Below, piece after piece: positions 51,562 to 59,750 of a DNA stretch of 64,000 bases (the stretch's first letter is position 1; every line of letters begins with the position of its first letter). The notes beneath the pieces were generated by a model. The model was not told where the DNA came from, did no database searches, and saw only the letters and a program-made list of their open reading frames with translations. The stretch spans positions 806,001-870,000 of the forward strand of contig JAWKUN010000004.1 of assembly GCA_041398565.1 (NCBI GenBank), written 5' to 3'. The DNA comes from DATGPD01 sp041398565 (GTDB taxonomy: Bacteria > Planctomycetota > UBA1135 > UBA2386). A program made the translations under genes and the position numbers.

Positions 51562-53547
51562 CTAGCGCAGTGCGCGGTCGCCAGCCGGCTCGAAGGTCGC
51601 CTTGCCCACCACCGCGGGATGCAGGTGCTTGGCGCCGGCATCGGGGGTGATCGGCCCGCAGGCGCGGTCGAGGTGCAGCAGCACGGCGGTGTCGGCGTCC
51701 GGCACGAAGCGCCGCTGCGGCGTGAACGCCTCGCCGGTGTAGCGGGCTCCGCGCGAGATGCGCACTTCGTCGATGCGGCCGCGCAGGAACGACACCGGCT
51801 TGCCCTTGCTGTCCGTGTCGGCACCCACGTAGATCGGCAAGCGGTTGGTCTTGCGCTTGCCGCTGCCGGCCTTGCTCGCCACCAGCTTGCCGTCGATGTA
51901 GAGGCGCACCTCCTGGCCGTCGAACACGCCGGCCAGGTGATGCCAGGTGTGCGCGCGCAGCACCGGCTGCGCGACCTCGGCAGCCACGTACTTGCCGCCC
52001 ACATGCACGAGGAACGCCGGCTTGCCCTCGTTGACGAACAGGCCGAAGCCGGAGGACTCGGTGTTGTTGATGAAGCCACAACGGCTCGGGAAGTCGTCGC
52101 CGCGCAGCATGCCCTCGACGGTGAACGGACCGTCGGGCAGGTCCACCTGCGGACCGTCGATGGCGACGCAGCCGGTGTCGCCGTCGAGCGCGAGGGCGAT
52201 CTCCGCCTCCGGCACGGGCTGCGCGAGTTCCATGTCCAGGTCGACCTTGCGCACCACCTTGGGCATGGTGACGCGCACGGTGTCCCCTAGGTAGTCGACC
52301 CGGATCTCGACCGAAGGCCACTCGAACCAAGGATCGAGGGGTCGCGCCTGCCGACGCAGTGCGAGCGCGGCACGCCGCGTCTCGCCGGGCGGCACGGTCA
52401 CGTGCAGATGCTCGGGCTGCGCGACGAAGGTGGGGTCGGCGCAGTCGAAGACGACCGTCGCCTCGATCGGCCGCGACGTCGGGTTGTGCAGGTCGTAGGC
52501 GCATTCGGCAGCGAGATCCCGCTCGGGCACGAGCGACACGCGGCCGTCCTGGCGCGGATCGAACTCGTCGGCCAGGAGTGCGACGTCGTGGCTGGTGGTG
52601 CCGGAGATCGAACGCGGATCGATCACCGCACCCACCGGGATGGTGGCGACGTCGATCGTGTCCTTGCGCACCGTGACGACGTTGACGTGGTGCAGATACC
52701 CGGCCTGCGGGGCGTCGGTGGCCAGGGTCGCCCCCACTGCCGCCAACGTGAAGTACTCGATGCCGTCCCGCTTGCCGTCGTAGCGGATGCGGTGGATGTG
52801 GCCGGCGAACACGGCCGTGACGTTGCCCGCTGCCTTCAGGAGCGCGTGCACACGCTCCCAGTCGTCGCCGTAGTCGGCCTTCTCGTGCCGCTTCAGCCAG
52901 CGCGGGTGGTGCAAGAACACGAACACGTGGTCAGCACCCTTGGTGCGCTGCAGGACGTTGCTCAGCCAACGGAACTGCGCGTCGCTCATCTTCTGCCCCG
53001 AGGCCTTGTTGAAGGTCCGCTCGCCGGTCTGCGGATCGCCTTCGTCGGAGTGCAGCGCGATGAACCAGCAGTTCTTGTGCTCGAAGGCGTACCACAGCGG
53101 GCCGAAGTGCTTCTCGTAGTTCGCGTCGTGGCTGGTGCGCTCCTTGTCGGGCCCCCGGTAGTAGAGATCGTGGTTGCCGGCCACCGGGAACCACGGGCAC
53201 TTCAGCACACCCATGGTGCGCGAGTATTCGTCGGCCTGCTCCTGCCAGGCCGCGTCTTCGTTGTAGCCGTTCACCAGGTCGCCGACGGTGATGACGAAGT
53301 CCGGACCCAGCAAGTTGGTGTCCTCGACGGCCTGTGCCAGGATCTTGATGCCCTCGCGCGGGCCGCCGGTCCGGTCGCCGTACACCACGAAGTGGAAGGC
53401 ACCGTCCTCTTGCGGCAGCGGGTGCAGCTTGGCCGACGGCCTGTCGGTGTCGAAGCGCGGATGCGTGACCGCCTCCTGTGCGCGCGAGAGGGCGCTCGAG
53501 ACGATCGAGACGACGAGGAAGAACGAAGCGAAGGGGAAACGCGACAT
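51562..53547 (-). CDS. Secreted calcineurin-like metallophosphoesterase with LamG domain
   Basis: A 661-residue exported protein with signal peptide MSRFPFASFFLVVSIVSSAL, cleaved near SRAQE. The phosphoesterase domain (about 50-330) has the metal motifs YGDRTG, VGDLVNG, GNHDLYY, FLHHPRW and GHIHRIRY (D, D, N-H, H, H-x-H ligands). A linker with ~100-residue beta units leads to a LamG/concanavalin A-like domain (about 475-640) with FTVEGMLRGDD, GFGLFVNEGKPAFLVHVGG and WHHLAGVFDGQEVRLYIDGK. It probably hydrolyses a phosphoester at the surface while LamG binds a glycan. Substrate unknown. Confidence 0.9.
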   Translation of the reverse strand: MSRFPFASFFLVVSIVSSALSRAQEAVTHPRFDTDRPSAKLHPLPQEDGAFHFVVYGDRTGGPREGIKILAQAVEDTNLLGPDFVITVGDLVNGYNEDAAWQEQADEYSRTMGVLKCPWFPVAGNHDLYYRGPDKERTSHDANYEKHFGPLWYAFEHKNCWFIALHSDEGDPQTGERTFNKASGQKMSDAQFRWLSNVLQRTKGADHVFVFLHHPRWLKRHEKADYGDDWERVHALLKAAGNVTAVFAGHIHRIRYDGKRDGIEYFTLAAVGATLATDAPQAGYLHHVNVVTVRKDTIDVATIPVGAVIDPRSISGTTSHDVALLADEFDPRQDGRVSLVPERDLAAECAYDLHNPTSRPIEATVVFDCADPTFVAQPEHLHVTVPPGETRRAALALRRQARPLDPWFEWPSVEIRVDYLGDTVRVTMPKVVRKVDLDMELAQPVPEAEIALALDGDTGCVAIDGPQVDLPDGPFTVEGMLRGDDFPSRCGFINNTESSGFGLFVNEGKPAFLVHVGGKYVAAEVAQPVLRAHTWHHLAGVFDGQEVRLYIDGKLVASKAGSGKRKTNRLPIYVGADTDSKGKPVSFLRGRIDEVRISRGARYTGEAFTPQRRFVPDADTAVLLHLDRACGPITPDAGAKHLHPAVVGKATFEPAGDRALR

Positions 53548-53835
53548 CGATGCTGACTTTGCCTGCGAGCAGAACAAGAGACGAGGCGCCGCGCGAGAAG
53601 GTACGCGAAAGAGCGCGGCGCCGCAGCCCCGCAGGGCGCGCCGTCCTGCCTCGGCGGGTCGCGCGATGGTCAGGCGCAAGTCTCCCGCCGTGGCCGCATC
53701 GCGAAGGCTACAGGCGACGGGAGGGCGACCCCTCGGCGTCGGTCGCCGGCGGGCCGATCGGGCCCCGCCGCGTCCTCGGGACGGCGGCGGAGTCGCGCGG
53801 GCCTCACGTCCCGCCGCGTCGCAGCGAGCGAGCGC

Positions 53836-56256
53836 TCACTGGATCTGGGCGACGACCGTGTCGGACAGCAGGACGCCGCCGAAGCACGTGCCGCTCCCGA
53901 CCGCCACGCCCTGGAAACCGACCTGGCCGCCCAGCAGCACCGCCGAGCACGGGACGTCGAGGTCGACGGCCGGGGGCGCTTGGACGAAGTCGACCACCCC
54001 GAGCCGGCAGGTCGTGCCGCTGCAGATCGGCACGTTCCACGCCGGGTTGATGCTGCCGATCAGCAGCACGTTGGCCAGCGCCGCCACCTGGATGTGCTCG
54101 CCGAGGCCCGGGCGTCCGCTGTAGGTGATGTTGACGCCGCCGCACCCGGTGGCCAGCGTCGAGAAGCCGCCGCCCCTCACGCCGTCGTAGAGTTGGGCGC
54201 GGATCTCGTTGTTGCTGGTGCCGTTGGCGTCGCTCCATGCGAAGCAGTAGCGAGCCGAGCCCGGAGTGGTCGGGTCGTGCACCTCGAAGTGGCTGCACAC
54301 GGCGCCGCCGGTCTCCACCGTCGAGCGGTAGGCGACCTGCACGCGGTTCTCGGTGATGCCCAAGGTCCACGACGCTCCCCCGGTGGGCAGGGCGTGCAGC
54401 GCGGTGGCGCGCACGTCGAGGTCGCCGGTGTCCTGGTAGTCCTCGCCGTAGGTCACCACGAACCTGCAGCCGTCGCTCGCCACGCGCGGCCGGTACTGGT
54501 CCCAGCCGATGTGGCTGCCGCCTTCCAGCGTGTGCAGGTTCGTCACCGGGCTCACGGCGGCACTGGTCTGGTCGCACAGCACCACCTTGACGTCGTTGGT
54601 GTCGCCGCCATCGACCAGATAGCCCTGCTCCCAGGCCACGAGGTAGAGTCGATCGGCAGGCGCCACGCCGCGGGTGACCGTGGACACGCTCGGGTACGAG
54701 ACCAGCACGTCGCCGCTGGCCGCGAGGAAGTCGACATCGAGAGCTCCGTCCCAACGCATCAGGCGCCCGCGCACCTCCGACCCCGTGGACACCCGCCGCT
54801 TGTAGACGACCATCGCCTTCTGCGACAACGCGTCGGGGAACGGCGCGCCCATGCTGCTGCTGATCTGGGGCATCTCCTCGTACGCGCCGGAGTTCTGGAT
54901 CAGGATCTCCGAGGTCCCGAGCGCCACCGGGTCGGCCGCGGCCGTGAACTGGCGCGCGTGGATGTCGTGGTCGGTGCCCGTGTACACGCGCTCCCAAGCG
55001 ACCGTGAAGTAGGTGGGGCCGACCAGGTGCGGGTCGCCGGCCACGTCGGGACGGATCTTGTCACCGATGTTGCCGGTGCTCGCCGACGACAGGGTGACCG
55101 GGTTGCCGGTCGCGGTCGAGCCCGTGGCGCGCGTGCGGCCGCGGATCGAGAACGGCGCGACGTTGCCGTTGCTCACCTGAGCCACCACCAGGTTGCGGTT
55201 GGCGATGTTGTTGTTGGCGATGCGCGGTGCCTGCCAGGACTCGGCCGACGTCGTATCGATGATCGCCTGGCTGCCGGCGACGACCTGACCCGTCATCCCG
55301 TCGAGCTCGTAGGTGTAGACGTCGCTGTCGGTTGCCGAGAAGACCAGCTCGCACGACACCATGTAGCGCCCGGACGAGAGGTCGTAGGTGACGTCGGCGT
55401 CCTTCAGCGTGCGGCTGTTGGAGGTCACGGTGCCGAACGTCCCCACGAGCGGATCGACCACCAGCGGCAGAGCCGCCACGCGGACGAACTCGGCCGGCAC
55501 GGTGAGGGTGAGCGCGCCCTCGCGCCAGGTGCGCTCCACCACGCAGCGCCGGCCCACCGCATCGATCGCCGTCGCCTTGCCGTAGGTCACGCCACCCGCG
55601 GCCGCCGCGAAGTGCATGTCCTCGCCGTCAGCTCGCGCAGCCAGATCGGTGGCCACCGACAGCTCGAGCACGAGCTCACCGCGCGCTGGCAGCGACAGCA
55701 ACTCGAACGACTGCTCCAGACCTTGCGGCCTGGCGTCGTAGCGAACCCGCACGCTGCCATGGTCGAACACCACACGATCGCCTTCGCGCACCGGAACGGG
55801 CGCACCACGCAGCGACAGGAACCGGCCCGCGGCCGCGGCGCGCAGCAGGTTGAAGGTCACCGGCCGGTTGCACGGGGCGTCGCTGCCGAGGAACGGCACG
55901 TAGGTTGCCATGCCACGCGCGAAGCCCGCCTTGTAACTCGCGGCAGCCACCCAGACCTCGCCGGTTGCGGGCGCATCCCAGAGAACGGTCGAGGACGAAG
56001 CGAAGGGGTCGACCGCCGCACCTGCGCCGGCGGCAGCGACGGGCTTAGCAGCCGCGCGACCGAGCGCACCGCGCACGCGCTCGACCGGAGGCACCCACGG
56101 TTCCGTCGGCCCGCGCTTGGGGTCGACCTGGTGGACGCGAGGGGCGGGCGCCGGCTTGCGCTCGTGCTCCTGCGCCGCGACCGTCGGGGCGACGAACCAA
56201 GCTGCCAGGGCGAAGACATGGATCGAAGGAAGGGGACGTCGTGACGGATGGGCCAT
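53836..56256 (-). CDS. Large secreted protein, paralogue of 49155-51527
   Basis: An 806-residue exported protein. The start at 56256 yields the signal peptide MAHPSRRPLPSIHVFALAAW (cleavage near VAAQE). A Pro-rich linker is followed by an N-terminal beta domain (about 80-275) with VWVAAASYKAGFARGMATYV and VPFLGSD, ending LPLVVDPLVG. That arrangement matches the 49155 protein. The middle repeats are beta-propeller-like (LVAWEQGYLVDGG, FVVTYGEDYQDTGD). The last ~90 residues are Cys-containing and beta-rich and fit the shared C-terminal module. Function unknown. An R1 repeat is 52 bases upstream. Confidence 0.8.
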   Translation of the reverse strand: MAHPSRRPLPSIHVFALAAWFVAPTVAAQEHERKPAPAPRVHQVDPKRGPTEPWVPPVERVRGALGRAAAKPVAAAGAGAAVDPFASSSTVLWDAPATGEVWVAAASYKAGFARGMATYVPFLGSDAPCNRPVTFNLLRAAAAGRFLSLRGAPVPVREGDRVVFDHGSVRVRYDARPQGLEQSFELLSLPARGELVLELSVATDLAARADGEDMHFAAAAGGVTYGKATAIDAVGRRCVVERTWREGALTLTVPAEFVRVAALPLVVDPLVGTFGTVTSNSRTLKDADVTYDLSSGRYMVSCELVFSATDSDVYTYELDGMTGQVVAGSQAIIDTTSAESWQAPRIANNNIANRNLVVAQVSNGNVAPFSIRGRTRATGSTATGNPVTLSSASTGNIGDKIRPDVAGDPHLVGPTYFTVAWERVYTGTDHDIHARQFTAAADPVALGTSEILIQNSGAYEEMPQISSSMGAPFPDALSQKAMVVYKRRVSTGSEVRGRLMRWDGALDVDFLAASGDVLVSYPSVSTVTRGVAPADRLYLVAWEQGYLVDGGDTNDVKVVLCDQTSAAVSPVTNLHTLEGGSHIGWDQYRPRVASDGCRFVVTYGEDYQDTGDLDVRATALHALPTGGASWTLGITENRVQVAYRSTVETGGAVCSHFEVHDPTTPGSARYCFAWSDANGTSNNEIRAQLYDGVRGGGFSTLATGCGGVNITYSGRPGLGEHIQVAALANVLLIGSINPAWNVPICSGTTCRLGVVDFVQAPPAVDLDVPCSAVLLGGQVGFQGVAVGSGTCFGGVLLSDTVVAQIQ

Positions 56257-56307
56257 AGCAACCCATCCAGCGCGCGGCATCACCCCGATCCGTCGCCGAA
56301 ATCTCGC

Positions 56308-56386
56308 GATGGCCGGACGACGGGGGTCGTCGGACATCGTGCCAGAGTTGCAGCGCGTGGAGCGAAGCTCCACCGCTGAACGCTGG
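56308..56386 (+). repeat. Dispersed double-hairpin repeat R1, copy D
   Basis: GATGGCCGGACGACGGGGGT then CGTCGGACATC forms the first hairpin with two mismatches. The second is GTTGCAGCGCGTGGAGCG...AGCTCCACCGCTGAACGCTGG. It is preceded by AAATCTCGCGATGG, the outer flank shared with copies B and E. It lies 52 bases upstream of the secreted protein start on the minus strand. Confidence 0.85.
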
Positions 56387-56442
56387 CTCCGCGGCGCACA
56401 CCGGCGCTCGGCGGTGGGGCGGCTGCTGCGGAGCGCCCGCCG

Positions 56443-58716
56443 TCAGCGGCCGCGGCGCCGCGGCGACGATCCTGGCCCCGAGCCCTGCGGCGGTGCGCCG
56501 AGCGCGCCCGGCCGCGGCCCGCGCCCGCGGCCGCCGCGGCCCGGTCCCAACGGGCGCGGATCGACCCCGAACCGTGCCAACGGGTGAGCCATCATCGCCA
56601 GCTCGCGGTGCAGGTGCGAATCCTCGTGGCGCTCGACCTGCCGGTAGAGCTGCGCCAGACGCTCGTTGATCCAGAAGTTGTCGGGAGCGTGGCCGTGCGC
56701 CGCCGCCAGGCTGGCGATGCCATCGGTCTGGGCGCCCTCCGCCAGCAGCGCGAGGCCGACGAGTTCGAGGGTCTCGGCCGGCGTCGCCTCGACATCGAGG
56801 GCCGCGCGCTGCACGCGCAACGCCGCCATGTCGTGCGCCGCCCACGCCGCGCGCACCCGCACGCGCTCGGCATCGGCGTCGAGTTCGTCCAAGGCTGCCA
56901 GCACGGCCGCCGGCTGCACCCGCGCCGTGTTGGCGGAGACCGCAGCCATGAAGGCGAGCTCCTGCAGCGCCCGTAGCAGCGTCGGCTGCACTTCCGGATC
57001 GACCGCGCGCACCCGCGCCGCGAGATCCAACGGCGACGCGCCGACGTCGATGTCGGCAGCGCGCAAGGCGTCGGCCACTTCGACCAGCATCGGCCGGCCC
57101 TCGGGTCCGCCCCCGGGCAGCAGCGCCTTCAGCACCGACAGCTCGATGGCCGCGTTGCGCTGCAAGCGCGTCACGCGGCCGGCGGCGTCCTCGACCGCCG
57201 CCGCAGTCACCGCGTCCGGCGTGCCGGCGCGCAGCGCCGTCCGCGCCTGCTCGACCGCCACGGCGGCCGCCGCCAGATCACCGGCCGCGACCCGCTGCCA
57301 CGCCTGACCTAGGGCCGCGGACACCTCACGCGTCGTCGATTCGACCCGTCGGCGGTAGGCGACGTAGAAGACCGCGGCGGCGACCACGAACGCCAGCGCG
57401 GTCAGCCCGAGTGCCACCGTCAAGCGCCGCCGTTTGCGCTCCTCGATGACCCGCGCCTCGGCGGCCGCCGCCTCGATGCGCGCGGTGTCGGCACGGGCGT
57501 CGACGGTGGCGAAGTAGTGCGCGACCGCCTCGCTCACCGCGGTCGCCGAACTCGGGCGCGCCGCCGGAGTGCGTTGCAGGCACTGCTCGGCCAGCGCGCA
57601 CAGGGCGGGGTCGGCGCCGCATGCCGACAGCCGCGCGTACGCCGGCTCGAGCATGCCCGCACGCGCCTGCGCCAGCAGGTCGTCGCCGATGTAGGGCGGT
57701 CGTCCGGTGAGGATCTGGCACAGGATGGCGCCGAGCGCGAAGACATCGGCGCGCGCGTCCAACGTCTGGATCTCGCCGGCGGCTTGCTCGGGCGGCATGT
57801 AGGCGGGCGTGCCCAGAACCGTTCCGGCGATCGAGACCGAGCTGTCCGAGGTCGTGGCCACGCTGCCGGCCGTGGCGGCGGCGTCGCCGCGGCCGAGTAC
57901 CTTGGCGAAGCCCCAGTCCATGACCAGCACCTCGCCGAACTCGCCCACCATCACGTTGCCCGGCTTGACGTCGCGGTGGACGACGCCGCGGGCGTGGGCG
58001 TAGGCGATCGTCTCGCACACGCGCGCGAACACCGACAACAGGCGCGGCAGGTCTTCGCCGGGGTCGGGCCGCGCGTCGAGGCGTGCCGCCAGCGTCTCGC
58101 CCTGCACCAGCTTCATCGTGAAGTACGGACGCTGCCGCAGGTCGAGCCCCAGTTCGTACACGGGCACGATCCCCGGGTGCTGAAGCTGGCCGCCGATCTG
58201 CGCTTCCTCGACGAAGCGTTGCAGCATCGACGCGTCGTCGGCGTGCTCCTCGTGCAGGACCTTCACCGCGACGTCGCGCCCGAGGTCGTGGTCGTGGGCC
58301 AGCAGGACCACGCCGACGCCGCCTCGAGCCAGCTCGCCGAGCGGCCGGTAGCGGCCCTCGCCGCCGCCGGCCCAGTCCACGCTGCGGCGCTGCAGACGGA
58401 GTGGCCGCGCGTCGGTACCGAGATCGCGCAGCGCCACCTGGACCTTGCGCCCCGCACGCAGGTGGATGCTCTGCATGAGCAGGCTCGGGGCCTGGCCTTC
58501 GGCAGCCGCGTAGGCGTGCCGGAGAGCGCTGTCCCACGCATCCGGCTGGCTCGCATCGACTCCGCTCGCGTCGCCCTCGCTGTCGAGCGGGGCCTCACGG
58601 TCCGCATCGCCCGCATCCGGGTGATCCGAATCGGGAGCGCCGGCGGCCGCTCGATGATCGCTCGACACCTCGGGCTCTCCGGCCGAGGACTCGTTCTCGC
58701 GCGGAAAATCCGTCAT
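56443..58716 (-). CDS. Transmembrane Ser/Thr protein kinase (DWG type)
   Basis: A 757-residue kinase. An acidic, disordered N-terminus (1-60) leads to the kinase domain (about 122-410): RGGVGVVLLA loop, Lys152 in VAVKVL, HRDVKPGN at 247-254, and DWG (267-269) in place of DFG, common among planctomycete kinases. LGTPAYMPPEQAAG follows. A transmembrane helix lies at about 425-450 (ALGLTALAFVVAAAVFYVAY) and a helical C-terminal part ends in a Gly/Arg/Pro-rich tail. Its start overlaps the stop of the upstream sigma factor gene (ATGA), so the two are translationally coupled. Confidence 0.9.
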   Translation of the reverse strand: MTDFPRENESSAGEPEVSSDHRAAAGAPDSDHPDAGDADREAPLDSEGDASGVDASQPDAWDSALRHAYAAAEGQAPSLLMQSIHLRAGRKVQVALRDLGTDARPLRLQRRSVDWAGGGEGRYRPLGELARGGVGVVLLAHDHDLGRDVAVKVLHEEHADDASMLQRFVEEAQIGGQLQHPGIVPVYELGLDLRQRPYFTMKLVQGETLAARLDARPDPGEDLPRLLSVFARVCETIAYAHARGVVHRDVKPGNVMVGEFGEVLVMDWGFAKVLGRGDAAATAGSVATTSDSSVSIAGTVLGTPAYMPPEQAAGEIQTLDARADVFALGAILCQILTGRPPYIGDDLLAQARAGMLEPAYARLSACGADPALCALAEQCLQRTPAARPSSATAVSEAVAHYFATVDARADTARIEAAAAEARVIEERKRRRLTVALGLTALAFVVAAAVFYVAYRRRVESTTREVSAALGQAWQRVAAGDLAAAAVAVEQARTALRAGTPDAVTAAAVEDAAGRVTRLQRNAAIELSVLKALLPGGGPEGRPMLVEVADALRAADIDVGASPLDLAARVRAVDPEVQPTLLRALQELAFMAAVSANTARVQPAAVLAALDELDADAERVRVRAAWAAHDMAALRVQRAALDVEATPAETLELVGLALLAEGAQTDGIASLAAAHGHAPDNFWINERLAQLYRQVERHEDSHLHRELAMMAHPLARFGVDPRPLGPGRGGRGRGPRPGALGAPPQGSGPGSSPRRRGR

Positions 58717-59396
58717 GAGAGCACGGCGACGATCTCCTGGCACTCGCGCTCGACGTCGGCGGCGGTGCCCCGGCAGTGCAGGGCAACCTCCGCGCGCAGC
58801 GCCTTCTTGAACTCCTCGCGCGCCCGCGCGTACTCCCGGTGCACGCGCTCGGCGGGCTGCTGCAGCTGCTCGGCGATGGCGCGGATCGGCATGCCCTCGG
58901 CGAAGCGCAGGCGCAGGATGTCGACACGACGCACGGCGTCGGGTCCCGATGCCTCCGCCCACGCTCGCTGCCGCTCGGCGGCGCGCGCCACCATGCGCTG
59001 CGCCCAAGCCAAGTCGAACTGGCGCGACATCGTCTGCTGGTCGGCGGGCAGCACCTCCAGAACCGAAGGCGTCTGCGCCCGGCGCACGCGGCTCTGCGCC
59101 GCGCGCTCCTCGTAGCGCAGGGCCACGTTGCGTGCCACGCCGAACAGGAACGCACGGAAGGTCGGCGTGCGCGCCGCGTCGAGGCGCGACAGCGCGCCGC
59201 CGCTGCGGAAGAGGTCGAGGAACACCTCCTGCACGGCGTCGTCGACCAGCGACAAGACACCCAGGCCGCGCCAACGCCGTACCAGGAACGCGCGCACGAT
59301 GCCCAGGTAGGTCTCGGCGAAGACGCGTGCCGCCCGGGGCTCGCCGGCAGCGGCAGCATGGACGACGGTCCAGCAGGTCTCGGCGGGTACGGACAT
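58713..59396 (-). CDS. ECF-type RNA polymerase sigma factor
   Basis: A 227-residue sigma-70 family protein. Region 2 (about 20-100) has LSLVDDAVQEVFLDLFRSGG; region 4 (about 150-205) carries RLRFAEGMPIRAIAEQLQQP, then AERVHREYARAREEF. The ATG at 59396 (MSVPAETCWTVVHAAAAGEP) is preferred over an in-frame start 10 codons upstream that adds only unstructured sequence. It is the first gene of an operon with the DWG kinase, which probably acts in the same signalling route. Confidence 0.88.
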   Translation of the reverse strand: MSVPAETCWTVVHAAAAGEPRAARVFAETYLGIVRAFLVRRWRGLGVLSLVDDAVQEVFLDLFRSGGALSRLDAARTPTFRAFLFGVARNVALRYEERAAQSRVRRAQTPSVLEVLPADQQTMSRQFDLAWAQRMVARAAERQRAWAEASGPDAVRRVDILRLRFAEGMPIRAIAEQLQQPAERVHREYARAREEFKKALRAEVALHCRGTAADVERECQEIVAVLS

Positions 59397-59571
59397 CAAC
59401 GGAGGGCCCCGGACACACGGTGCCAAGGCAGGAATCTAGCGGAGGTGCGGGTCATGCGGACAGACCGAAGCCAGGGGAGGAAGCGCACCATCGGGCGGAG
59501 CAAAGGATCGGCGGCTCCGGTCGTCGGGTGCCATGGCTGGAGCGCAGAGAGCGGCCCGAGCGTGCGCTGAA

Positions 59572-59649
59572 CCAGCGTTCAGCGGTGGAGCCTGGCTCCA
59601 TCCGCTGCACGGCTGGAGCGATGGGCGACGACCTCGGTCGACCGCCGAT
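59572..59649 (-). repeat. Dispersed double-hairpin repeat R1, copy E
   Basis: Complement of the consensus: CCAGCGTTCAGCGGTGGAGC, CTGGCTCCATCCGCTGCACG and GATGGGCGACGACCTCGGTC with a decayed last arm. Its flank, read on the minus strand, keeps AATCTCGCGA. It sits between the sigma gene start and the dihaem peroxidase start 102 bases on. Confidence 0.85.
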
Positions 59650-59750
59650 ACGCATTTTCGTCGCGAGATTCGCGGACCGGGTGGAAGCACAATGGTCCCT
59701 CTGCCAGGGTCGAGACGATCGCGCGCAGCGATCGCACTGGAAACCCCGAC

